21,085 bases of DNA from Euryarchaeota archaeon UBA10 (lineage in GTDB: Archaea; Thermoplasmatota; Poseidoniia; Poseidoniales; Poseidoniaceae). Where the stretch lies: contig DAGO01000020.1 in the NCBI GenBank assembly GCA_002498185.1, positions 1-21,085 on the forward strand. The letters are read 5' to 3'. The notes beneath the pieces are model-generated. The model saw only the letters and a list, made by a program, of their open reading frames with translations. It searched no databases and was not told the origin of the DNA. Shown in pieces: positions 14,407-21,085 of the stretch. The stretch's first letter is position 1. The number at the start of each line of letters is the position of its first letter. The translations under genes and the position numbers were made by a program.

Positions 14407-15052
14407 TTTGTTCTAGCCTCTTGACTACGTCTACAGCACTTGGAGGCATTCCACCAGGAGCGGCTTCTGGCGCGCCCAGTTCATCATCCAAAGCCAGATA
14501 TCCTTTGAGAACTAAATCCATGGCGCCCTTTACATTAGGATGACTTGCTCTAAGGATTTCATGTAAAACGTGCAGGTCGATTCCAAAACCTTCCAAGTCG
14601 TATTCACGAGTTGCTAATCCCAAATCGATTAGTACAGCATCTCTTTTGCTGTTGATTAGAATATTGTTGGTGGATAAATCCCCATGATTGACTGCATTTC
14701 GGTGCAATTCACGTATTGACTTTCCAACAGTAATCAGTAACTCTTCATCATGTTCATTTGAATGGAGTACCTCAATGAGCGGTCTGCCTTCGATTCTCTC
14801 CATGATGATGCTGGCTTCTTCGATATCAACGTCCCAAATTGCCGGCACTGGTGCACCTCGACTAGCTAACCAAATTGTCAATTTGATTTCGTTAGTCATC
14901 CTCTTTCTGGTTAAACTTGCATCCAAATCTGGGTGCCTCCAGCCTCTAGGTCTGCGCTTTTTTAGGATTGCAGACCTTCCGTGCCATGTTCCTGAAATGA
15001 CCTCGGCTTCTGCTCCGAGGTGCAGTCTTTCACCACCCGACCATGCCTGCAT
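14375..15052 (-). CDS. bud32: Bud32 kinase/ATPase of the KEOPS complex
   Basis: A 225-residue small atypical kinase. In the KEOPS complex Bud32 works with Kae1 to make the t6A modification of ANN-decoding tRNAs. GAEAEV near 13-18 starts the reduced N-lobe. The Bud32 signature P-R-G-W-R-H-P-D-L-D appears at 35-44, and the following basic helix (RKRMTNEIK) supplies the conserved Glu. The catalytic loop HGDLSTNN (123-130) has D125, and LIDLG holds D143 in place of DFG. DLHVLHEILRASHP is the usual Bud32 C-lobe segment. Here it is a stand-alone protein; many archaea fuse it to Kae1. A Gly/Pro-rich insert at about 193-204 precedes the last helix, and the C-terminus ends MKRVRYHGG, comparable to the basic family tail. 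Start ATG at 15052. Confidence 0.92.
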   Translation of the reverse strand: MQAWSGGERLHLGAEAEVISGTWHGRSAILKKRRPRGWRHPDLDASLTRKRMTNEIKLTIWLASRGAPVPAIWDVDIEEASIIMERIEGRPLIEVLHSNEHDEELLITVGKSIRELHRNAVNHGDLSTNNILINSKRDAVLIDLGLATREYDLEGFGIDLHVLHEILRASHPNVKGAMDLVLKGYLALDDELGAPEAAPGGMPPSAVDVVKRLEQIMKRVRYHGG

Positions 15053-15115
15053 TGTATAAGCGAGGAAGTGTATGGTTGAAAAAGGGGCACTACTACCGAT
15101 AGATGAGGCTCAACC

Positions 15116-16246
15116 ATGACCGTGTCATTGCCGATGTGCGCCATTGACTTCACCAATGATGCAATGGGTCCTGAAGAAGCGGCTATTGCCGACAGGATAG
15201 CAGAGTTGAAAGAACAGATGGGCGATGATTTACTGATCTTAGGTCATCATTACCAAAGAGACCAGATTGTCATGCATGCTGACCTGTTAGGAGATTCATT
15301 CCTTCTCTCTGAGTTAGCAGCACAATCCAAAGCAAAGAACATTGTTTTCTGCGGTGTTCATTTCATGGCAGAATCCGCAGACATTTTGACTTCTGATGAG
15401 CAAAGAGTGATTTTGCCTAATATGCGTGCAGGTTGTTCGATGGCAGATATGGCTGCCTTAGACGAAGTCGAGGTTGCTTGGGAAGAGATTCTCAGTAAAT
15501 CCGGATTGAGTGACCCAGCTACCGCTAAAGAAGGGGAATCATGTTTGATTCCTGTAACTTATATGAATAGTGCAGCGGAACTCAAGGATTTCTGTGGCCG
15601 CCACGGAGGAATCGTCTGCACTTCATCAAATGCATCCGGCATTCTAGAATGGGCATATGACAGAGCAGGCCCGAATGGTGCAGTTCTGTTCTTCCCAGAC
15701 CAGCACTTAGGTCGAAATACAGGTCTATCAATGGGCATTCCATTGGACAAGATGTCCGTTTGGACACCAGGTGAAGAAAATACAATTCCCGAAGGTGTCA
15801 AGATTGTGCTTTGGCATGGATTCTGTTCAGTGCACAAGAGATTCACAGTTCCTCAGATTGAAGCGTTCAGAAAAGAACACCCGAACGGAGTAGTTGTCGT
15901 TCACCCCGAATGTCCAATGGAGGTTGTGGAAGCTGCTGATGCTAACGGTAGTACCGAATATATTCGAAGATTCGTTGCTGAGCAAGAACCAGGCACTCAC
16001 ATAGCGGTTGGAACTGAGATCAACATGGTTGCAAGATTAGATGCACAACATGAGGACCTTCACATTCAGTGTCTAGAGCCGACAATCTGCCCCTGCTCAA
16101 CGATGTACATGATTCATCCAGCATACTTGATGGATGTATTGGAAAGATTGGCAGATGGTGAAGTTCCAAACCAAGTCATAGTAGCACCAGAAGTACAAGA
16201 AGGAGCAAAAATCGCTCTTGAGAGAATGCTTTCTATCAAGCAATAG
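15116..16246 (+). CDS. nadA: Quinolinate synthase NadA
   Basis: A 376-residue [4Fe-4S] enzyme that condenses iminoaspartate with dihydroxyacetone phosphate to quinolinate for NAD synthesis. The three cluster cysteines are in AGCSMADM (C107), HPECPMEV (C266) and PTICPCSTMYMI (C325, with C327 adjacent). Substrate motifs HHYQ (44-47), GVHFMAES, TSSNA and WHGFCSVHKRF are intact, and length is normal. The ATG at 15116 follows GATGAGG. It is divergent from bud32 across 63 bases. No NadB (aspartate oxidase) or NadC is in the window. The 3' end overlaps the convergent crcB by 11 bases. As an Fe-S enzyme it is a candidate client for the Mrp/DUF971 system encoded 3 kb upstream. Confidence 0.95.
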   Translation: MTVSLPMCAIDFTNDAMGPEEAAIADRIAELKEQMGDDLLILGHHYQRDQIVMHADLLGDSFLLSELAAQSKAKNIVFCGVHFMAESADILTSDEQRVILPNMRAGCSMADMAALDEVEVAWEEILSKSGLSDPATAKEGESCLIPVTYMNSAAELKDFCGRHGGIVCTSSNASGILEWAYDRAGPNGAVLFFPDQHLGRNTGLSMGIPLDKMSVWTPGEENTIPEGVKIVLWHGFCSVHKRFTVPQIEAFRKEHPNGVVVVHPECPMEVVEAADANGSTEYIRRFVAEQEPGTHIAVGTEINMVARLDAQHEDLHIQCLEPTICPCSTMYMIHPAYLMDVLERLADGEVPNQVIVAPEVQEGAKIALERMLSIKQ

Positions 16247-16619
16247 TCTCGAATGCTTTCCAGCCACATAAAGCCAATAGCGGGCACAATACCATTGTCA
16301 ATAGTACATATCCAACCGCTTTGGTTGAGTCGTCGCCCCACATTTCAATAGTTTCAACTGAAAAAGTCGACATTGTGGTGAATGCTCCAAGTATACCAGT
16401 TCCTAGGAGTAAAGTCAACTCCTTTGAGATCATCTCACTTGCCAATGCAGCCATACAAACTCCCAGCAGAAGGGATCCGGCCGCGTTTACGACAAGTGTA
16501 CCCTGTGGATTTCCTACCCATTCGCTGACAGCGAAGCGTAGCGTTGCACCTATTGCACCCCCTAATGCCACTGCGATATACGAATTCACAAACCGCTCTT
16601 GTCGGGGCAACTCTATCAA
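16236..16619 (-). CDS. crcB: CrcB/Fluc fluoride exporter
   Basis: A 127-residue four-TM protein of the Fluc family, dual-topology dimers that let fluoride leak out of the cell. Family motifs are visible: GGAIGATLRF at 20-29, GTLVVNAAGSLLLG at 40-53 with the pore-lining Asn45, and TTMSTFSVE at 81-89 with the phenylalanine of the fluoride path. Only one crcB copy is seen, as expected for homodimers. A GTG/ATG a few residues later could be the start, but the ATG at 16619 is used here. No fluoride riboswitch fits in the 35 bases to the divergent rdgB gene. Confidence 0.92.
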   Translation of the reverse strand: MIELPRQERFVNSYIAVALGGAIGATLRFAVSEWVGNPQGTLVVNAAGSLLLGVCMAALASEMISKELTLLLGTGILGAFTTMSTFSVETIEMWGDDSTKAVGYVLLTMVLCPLLALCGWKAFETIA

Positions 16620-16654
16620 ACATGCTCAAGAGCCTTACAAGCAGAGGGCGAATT

Positions 16655-17299
16655 ATGACCATATGGTTCATGACCACTAATCAGGGCAAGGTAGAGGAAG
16701 CGAGTCAATACTTCGCTAGTTACGGTATTGAGGTTAAACAGTTCGAATTTGAGGCGACTGAACCTCAGGCTGATGATTTGGAAATAGTGGCATTATCAAA
16801 AATCGAGCAAGCCATACCGCATCTTCCTAACTCTAATGACATGTTATTGGTGGAAGATGCCGGGCTGTTCGTTGACGCACTGAATGGCTTTCCAGGTGTC
16901 TATTCATCCTATGTATTGAACACTCTAGATGTTCATGGTATTCTCAAACTAATGGATCACCTCAAGAGTGATGACCTAATCCAAGATGGCAATTTGAGAA
17001 AAGCCGAATTTAGAGCAGTTGCAGTTCTATACAAGGACGGCCAAACCATAGTGTCGGAGGGAGTTTGTCCAGGAAGGATTGCTCATCAAGCTGTTACAGG
17101 AGATGGATTTGGATTCGATCCAATATTCATCCCTGCTGACTTGGATGAGGATGGTAACGCTTTACCGATTGGAACAATGGGTGTAAAAAGCACACACGGC
17201 AAACCATTTGGCGGCATACCATTAGACGAGAAGCAGAACTATTCTCACAGGCACAGAGCGCTTGAAGGTCTGCTTTCTAATCTCGACATGCTTGGGTGA
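16655..17299 (+). CDS. rdgB: RdgB/HAM1 non-canonical purine NTP pyrophosphatase
   Basis: A 214-residue pyrophosphatase that removes ITP, dITP and XTP from the nucleotide pool by hydrolysis to the monophosphate. The N-terminus MTIWFMTTNQGKVEEA matches the family T-x-N-x-x-K-x-x-E motif. EDAGLFVDALNGFPGVYS (67-84) is the active-site and substrate loop with the metal-binding acidic residues, and GDGFGFDPIF and SHRHRAL complete the base-recognition sites. The reading frame continues 37 codons upstream into crcB; the ATG at 16655 is preferred for family fit and because it leaves a 35-base divergent spacer. It acts alone in the cytoplasm. The 39 bases after it separate it from the next gene on the same strand. 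Confidence 0.93.
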   Translation: MTIWFMTTNQGKVEEASQYFASYGIEVKQFEFEATEPQADDLEIVALSKIEQAIPHLPNSNDMLLVEDAGLFVDALNGFPGVYSSYVLNTLDVHGILKLMDHLKSDDLIQDGNLRKAEFRAVAVLYKDGQTIVSEGVCPGRIAHQAVTGDGFGFDPIFIPADLDEDGNALPIGTMGVKSTHGKPFGGIPLDEKQNYSHRHRALEGLLSNLDMLG

Positions 17300-17326
17300 T
17301 ATTCTTGAGTGTGAGCGTTTTGGGTT

Positions 17327-17333
17327 GAGGTGA
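17327..17333 (+). promoter_or_regulatory. Ribosome binding site of the charged two-TM protein
   Basis: GAGGTGA, 5 bases before the ATG at 17339, is the same motif and spacing as at the DUF971 gene. It overlaps the alternative in-frame GTG at 17330, which is therefore not the likely start. Confidence 0.75.
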
Positions 17334-17338
17334 GCAGC

Positions 17339-18229
17339 ATGAAGACTTCAAGACTTGTAGTATTCACTCTACTAGTTTCGGGTATAGTCACATTCTTCAT
17401 GATGCAGGCTCAATTAGACGAGAATAGTCGCTGGGCATTCGTAGGTGTGATACTGCTGCTGGCTATCATTTGGGTCTACTTAGGAGACGCTCCTGCGAAT
17501 AAGAAACCAGTTGCTAGAACCGTTGTCAAGCAGCAGGCTTCTGCCGATGTTTCACCAGAACCATCTGTAGATATTCCTGAAATTGTAGTCGAAGACAGTA
17601 TGGATGGTGCATCACTACGAGAAAGAAAGATGGCCAAGGTTGCGGCCAGTCGTCAAGAAGAGGAATCAAACGAAATTGTAGTCGAACCTGATGACGACCT
17701 AGAAGAAGTCGTAGTCACTGTAGAGGAAGTCCACGTGGCGGATGAATTCGTTGTGGAAGTATCTCCACAATCTATCGAAGATGCGAATATTACAGCACAC
17801 ATTCAAGAAAAGAGGGACCGCCATTCTCGTATTCGGGCAAGAATCGAAGAAAGGCGTCGAGACCAGATGGCAGAGATCAGAGCCTCAACTGCAAAGATGT
17901 GGGAAGAGCACAGTTCAGGAGAGGACTTAGTTGGCTTGATTCAAAGCGATGATCACGGTCACAACATCCTAGTTGAGCCTGCAAATGCTGAAGCAGGCCA
18001 CGTCTACGGGGCATCATTGGTCAGAATTGATGAATCTACTATTCTGAAGTTGAGAGTCCCATTGGATGATGGTTTCGTAGCTGTCGAAGAGGACAGGACT
18101 ACAACTGCAACTCTTCCGCTACCTGCGGGCTTGCCTTCACCAGAAGAATTAGGTCTACCTCTTCCTCCACCACCTGGTGCTTCGGGAGCACTGGCTGCAT
18201 TGAAGGATGAAATGGCTAATGACGATTAG
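17339..18229 (+). CDS. Unrecognised membrane-anchored protein with charged coiled-coil region
   Basis: A 296-residue protein I cannot assign to a family. The N-terminus has two TM helices (about 5-22 and 31-47) with a short polar loop. Residues 50-140 are acidic and low-complexity, with repeated valine/glutamate stretches such as EIVVED, EIVVEP and EEVVVTVEE. Residues of about 150-195 are a highly charged helix (RIRARIEERRRDQMAEIR) likely to be coiled coil. A short globular segment follows (about 205-255). The tail is proline-rich (LPLPPPP) and ends in an acidic helix. With two N-terminal helices, the bulk of the protein probably lies on the cytoplasmic side. It could be a scaffold or adaptor at the membrane. 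Its stop overlaps the convergent crotonase stop by 4 bases. Confidence 0.7.
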   Translation: MKTSRLVVFTLLVSGIVTFFMMQAQLDENSRWAFVGVILLLAIIWVYLGDAPANKKPVARTVVKQQASADVSPEPSVDIPEIVVEDSMDGASLRERKMAKVAASRQEEESNEIVVEPDDDLEEVVVTVEEVHVADEFVVEVSPQSIEDANITAHIQEKRDRHSRIRARIEERRRDQMAEIRASTAKMWEEHSSGEDLVGLIQSDDHGHNILVEPANAEAGHVYGASLVRIDESTILKLRVPLDDGFVAVEEDRTTTATLPLPAGLPSPEELGLPLPPPPGASGALAALKDEMANDD

Positions 18230-19050
18230 CGATGCTTCCACTCAGGCTCGCTTCGATTTAGGAATGCTTGAACACCGATTTCCTTGTCTTCAGTATCGAA
18301 TAGGTTTGCGAATGCAATCGCTTCGATTTCAACACCATCGCTAATTCCATTATCGAGTGAAGCGCGAATAGTCTGTTTTGCAACACGCAGTGTGTGCATA
18401 GACTTCGAAGCGATCGTTTGCGCTATTTCCATAGTTTTGCTCTCTAAGTCATCAGGAGCACATAGGTGGTTCACGATACCCATTCTGTAAGCATCTTCAG
18501 CGCTTACATTGTTTCCAGTCATCATCATCTCCATCGCTCTTCCGTATCCGACAAGGTGAACTAATCTTTGAGAACCCCCGTAGCCGGGAATCAATCCCAA
18601 TTTGATTTCAGGAGTTCCGAAAATTGAGCGGTCACTAGCGATTCGAATATCGCATGAACAGGCTACTTCACATCCTCCTCCGAGTGCAAAACCATCCACC
18701 ATAGCGATTGTTGGCTTGTTTAGATTCCAAATTGCCTCAATTGCATTATCTCTGAATAATTCTCTAATCTCTTCTGAGCCCTTTCCAACAAATTCGGTTA
18801 TGTCGGCACCTGCAACGAAGGCGTGTGGTTTAGCTCTCTTTCCTTCAGGTGGAGGATTAGGCTTGGCGCCGGTGATTACTACACATCTGATCGAATCATT
18901 TTCTTCAGCCCACTTGCACATTTCCTTGATGCTAGATGTAACATCTTGATTCAATGCATTCAACTTGTCAGGGCGATTTATTGTGACTTTTGCAATCGTT
19001 CCGTCGCCGTTTTCACAAGGTATTTCTTCGATAACCAATACTTCGCTCAT
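18226..19050 (-). CDS. Enoyl-CoA hydratase (crotonase) family enzyme
   Basis: A 274-residue crotonase with both catalytic glutamates: GGGCEVA with E128, and GTPEIKLGLIPGYGG with E148. It therefore fits classical enoyl-CoA hydration in beta-oxidation or amino-acid catabolism, unlike the liuC-like paralogue at 7361, which lacks the first Glu. The oxyanion segment FVAGADI lies at 78-84. It is preceded by an unusual Pro/Lys-rich loop at 62-77. GYGGSQRLVHLVG is typical of short-chain enoyl-CoA hydratases and of the hydratase part of related dual enzymes. The C-terminus EPEWKHR also fits. The start at 19050 has GGAG 4 bases upstream. It is divergent from the ABC ATPase gene across 72 bases and has no neighbour on its own strand, so it is probably its own transcription unit. 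Confidence 0.88.
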   Translation of the reverse strand: MSEVLVIEEIPCENGDGTIAKVTINRPDKLNALNQDVTSSIKEMCKWAEENDSIRCVVITGAKPNPPPEGKRAKPHAFVAGADITEFVGKGSEEIRELFRDNAIEAIWNLNKPTIAMVDGFALGGGCEVACSCDIRIASDRSIFGTPEIKLGLIPGYGGSQRLVHLVGYGRAMEMMMTGNNVSAEDAYRMGIVNHLCAPDDLESKTMEIAQTIASKSMHTLRVAKQTIRASLDNGISDGVEIEAIAFANLFDTEDKEIGVQAFLNRSEPEWKHR

Positions 19051-19122
19051 GGCACTCCGAGACAGTCATAGCAAATCAATCTGTAAGCACACATTGAAAA
19101 TGTTGAGTGCCGCCCCGAATAT
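19051..19122. promoter_or_regulatory. Divergent intergenic region, crotonase and ABC transporter promoters
   Basis: These 72 bases must carry promoters for both directions. TTGAAAAT at 19094-19101 ends about 21 bases before the GTG at 19123; with no ribosome binding site before that GTG, the ABC gene may be leaderless with this as its TATA-like box. The opposite start has GGAG and probably a short leader. No other signal is evident. Confidence 0.35.
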
Positions 19123-19902
19123 GTGTCCGAAAGCGAAGAATCCTTAGTAGTCGCAAAAGACTTGGGCAAAAGGTATGGCGATTTTATCGCTCTTCATCCA
19201 TTAAATGTCAAAGTCAGTTCAGGAGAATTCTTCGGTGTATTCGGCCCTAATGGTGCCGGTAAGTCGACATTCATCAAATTACTAACCGGGCAATTACGCC
19301 CTAGTATCGGAGCAGTCGAAGTTCTTGGAATCAATGCAGCAAAAGAACCACAGAAGTTGAAAGCAAATATCGGAATTGTACCAGAATCGGAATCGCCTCC
19401 GTCTTACCTCACTCCGAGTGAGTTCTTGCAATTTGTAGGTAAACTCAGAGGAGTAGAAGACTTAGATTCGAAGGTTGAGCATTGGATGGATTGGTTTGGT
19501 TTAGATGAAAAAAGGGATACTATGTGCAAAGACCTCTCTAAAGGCCAACGCCAGAAAGTTATGCTAGCATCAGCATTTATCCACGAGCCAAAGCTACTTT
19601 TCCTCGATGAACCATTCGCAAACTTAGATCCAATTTACCAACGTAAATGCCGACAGTGGCTACTAGATATGGTCAAGGACGGGGGCACCATTTTCCTTTG
19701 CTCACACGTATTGGAAATGGCAGAGAGAATGTGTAACAGGATGGCTATTATCAACCACGGCAAGGTTTTGGCAGCAGGAACTGTCAAGGGGTTGAAAGAA
19801 TCAGAAACTGAAACTCTTGAAGACGTATTCATTCGACTAGTAGGCCATTCGATTGAAGAAGCAGAAAGAATGAGCGATGAAGGAATCAGCGAGGAGGAAT
19901 GA
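19123..19902 (+). CDS. ABC transporter ATP-binding protein
   Basis: A 259-residue ABC ATPase of the ABC-2 exporter type. The Walker A GPNGAGKST is at 41-49, the signature LSKGQ at 138-142 (Lys replaces the second Gly of LSGGQ, common in this subgroup), Walker B LLFLDEP at 158-164 and the switch His195 in CSHVLE. A Q-loop-like segment lies near PESESPP, where the usual Gln is replaced by Glu/Ser, an oddity. The C-terminal tail is acidic. The start is GTG at 19123 without a visible ribosome binding site; an upstream ATG at 19121 is out of frame. The stop overlaps the permease start by 4 bases (ATGA). Substrate cannot be told from the sequence. Confidence 0.9.
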   Translation: MSESEESLVVAKDLGKRYGDFIALHPLNVKVSSGEFFGVFGPNGAGKSTFIKLLTGQLRPSIGAVEVLGINAAKEPQKLKANIGIVPESESPPSYLTPSEFLQFVGKLRGVEDLDSKVEHWMDWFGLDEKRDTMCKDLSKGQRQKVMLASAFIHEPKLLFLDEPFANLDPIYQRKCRQWLLDMVKDGGTIFLCSHVLEMAERMCNRMAIINHGKVLAAGTVKGLKESETETLEDVFIRLVGHSIEEAERMSDEGISEEE

Positions 19903-21085
19903 AACTGTCCGTATCTATCTCCAGCCGAGATTGGTCTGAGCTTTCAGAAACATCTCTACCAGATTCATTGGGTTCATCCAATGGAGGTATGCGTTTAAAC
20001 ACGCCATTGGTCGGTTGGAGTGCTTTCTCAGCAACATTCAGAGTAATGTTTGTTGAAGAGTTTAGAGAAAACTTGGATTTTGCTAAGAAAAGGCGTATTC
20101 TTCTTTTCCCATTGTTGGTTGCTTTGGTAACCATGGTGGCTACAATTGGTTTGCAGTTTTTAGTCGGAGAGGGAGCAGCTCAAGGCTCAGGCTCTGATGC
20201 CAATGCTTTCACTTGGGAAGAGATGCGTTTTGCCCTGCATCTGCCGTTGTTATTTTTCAGTCTCGGAATGGGTTCTTTTGCATTCTTAGGGCGGGAAAAA
20301 GTACTCGCTAGAACGGGTACTAAGAACTATCTCTTAGCCTCACCTGCTCTTCAACCATTGACCAATCCAACAGCACATTTCGCATATTATGTCAAAGACC
20401 TATCATACTATGTCATGCTCATTCTAACTCCAGTTATTTCTGGAATGGCGATTGGTATTTTGCTGGAAAATTTTACCAGCGTAAGCACTCCTTTGGAATA
20501 CAGCAGTCTTCCTAGAACCTGGATAGCGATGTCTGTAACTCTCGCTCAAGGGTTAGCATTCTCTTTTATCGCTTCTTCATTGTGGCTATTAGGGGGTTGG
20601 TTCAGCCGATTAACACCTATTTTCGTAATCGGCCTTGGTACTGTTATAGGTCTCGGATTGATGCCGCGTGAGTACTTCCTTTGGGGATTAGCAACACAGC
20701 AACCTGATGGGCTCTTACTGGCAATCCCGGCATTGGCTGCATCGATATTTTTAGCATGGGCTGCATCACAATTGGTTTTGGATGATTTCGAAGTAAAAGT
20801 CGTCTCAAAGAAGGAGATATTTTTGCCAGCATGGAATCGTCTGAAGTTCTTAGGAAATGGGCCACTGAGGCTACTTGTAGCAAAGGAGACGGTTGACTTG
20901 ATTCGCTCAGGCTCACTCAAGAAAATGATTGTCTCCTATTCTGTTCCACTCATCGTACTTCTAATGATGGCGTGGTTAGTCGATTTTGCTGAAGCTCCGA
21001 TTCCAATTAATCTGTTATCTTACGCACCATTCTTAGGTTTCTTTGGTTTCAACTTCTACTCCTGGCTAACCGCTCTGGACTCACC
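19899..21085 (+). CDS. ABC transporter permease, partial (cut by window end)
   Basis: An open frame of 395 codons runs to the window edge with no stop, so the protein is incomplete at its C-terminus. The start ATG at 19899 overlaps the ATPase stop by 4 bases, a translational-coupling arrangement that identifies it as the partner permease. The first 60 residues are hydrophilic and probably cytoplasmic, followed by TM helices near 67-89, 112-130, 168-190, 211-235, 238-256 and 268-287. A charged segment at about 292-325 precedes further helices. A conserved-looking cytoplasmic stretch (YLLASPALQPLT) lies after the second helix. I recognise no precise permease family; it is consistent with a long ABC-2-type exporter subunit. 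Confidence 0.8.
   Translation, partial: MKLSVSISSRDWSELSETSLPDSLGSSNGGMRLNTPLVGWSAFSATFRVMFVEEFRENLDFAKKRRILLFPLLVALVTMVATIGLQFLVGEGAAQGSGSDANAFTWEEMRFALHLPLLFFSLGMGSFAFLGREKVLARTGTKNYLLASPALQPLTNPTAHFAYYVKDLSYYVMLILTPVISGMAIGILLENFTSVSTPLEYSSLPRTWIAMSVTLAQGLAFSFIASSLWLLGGWFSRLTPIFVIGLGTVIGLGLMPREYFLWGLATQQPDGLLLAIPALAASIFLAWAASQLVLDDFEVKVVSKKEIFLPAWNRLKFLGNGPLRLLVAKETVDLIRSGSLKKMIVSYSVPLIVLLMMAWLVDFAEAPIPINLLSYAPFLGFFGFNFYSWLTALDS

Noticed and set aside
15001..15020. CCTCGG/CCGAGG stem near the bud32 start
   Set aside because: It is a 6-bp stem fully within conserved coding sequence, so codon constraint explains it adequately.
16620..16654. Fluoride riboswitch upstream of crcB
   Set aside because: The divergent spacer is only 35 bases, too short for the known crcB riboswitch, and no pseudoknot-like pattern is visible.
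16321..16680. Forward open frame opposite crcB
   Set aside because: It is the complement of the well-supported CrcB gene and contains no motif.
1..21085. Mobile elements, CRISPR arrays, tRNA or rRNA genes
   Set aside because: No transposase, terminal repeats, regularly spaced repeats or cloverleaf-like sequence were seen in reading the window; all gaps are short.

Overview
The window is a gene-dense stretch of archaeal chromosome, most likely from a marine planktonic euryarchaeon of the Poseidoniia (Marine Group II) or a close relative. Archaeal markers are a geranylgeranyl-lipid reductase, a DUF63 membrane protein, a two-domain archaeal FKBP and a stand-alone Bud32 kinase. Several ribosome binding sites read GAGGTGA or AGGAGGT. 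The lineage call is inference from gene content and style; no rRNA or marker phylogeny is available here. There are 18 complete protein genes plus one cut by the right edge. I see no tRNA, rRNA, CRISPR array, insertion sequence or gene-free stretch above 80 bases.

Layout. 40-5666 (+): lipid-tail reductase, a CcmF-like cytochrome c haem lyase, an FKBP isomerase and a DUF63 membrane protein, an envelope and protein-maturation group. 5715-10135 (+): a four-gene leucine-degradation (liu-type) module, with methylcrotonyl-CoA carboxylase beta, a methylglutaconyl-CoA hydratase-like crotonase, biotin carboxylase and a separate biotin carrier protein. The alpha subunit, usually one chain, is split here. 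10136-10495 (-): an ArsC/LMW-phosphatase-like protein, divergent from a small membrane protein. 10549-12242 (+): small membrane protein, Mrp/NBP35-type ATPase and DUF971 protein, tightly overlapping. 12322-14406 (+): a PAP2-type membrane phosphotransferase fused to a large, probably glycosylated, extracellular beta domain. 14375-15052 (-): Bud32. 15116-16246 (+): NadA. 16236-16619 (-): CrcB. 16655-17299 (+): RdgB/HAM1. 17339-18229 (+): an unrecognised two-TM charged protein. 18226-19050 (-): a second crotonase with both catalytic glutamates. 19123 to the end (+): an ABC transporter ATPase and its permease, cut by the window edge.

The best candidate for something undescribed is the Mrp/DUF971 pair. 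The Mrp homologue has no cysteine at all; a roughly 36-residue beta-like insert replaces the CxxC that normally bridges the Fe-S cluster. The adjacent DUF971 protein carries a C-x-C-x2-C motif and has Cys where the family usually has the fourth, His, metal ligand. The cluster-binding function may have moved to the partner protein. Second is the PAP2/beta-domain fusion, with seven N-glycosylation sequons confined to its C-terminal half. Several ORFs start upstream of the real start; I chose internal starts from ribosome binding sites and family N-termini.
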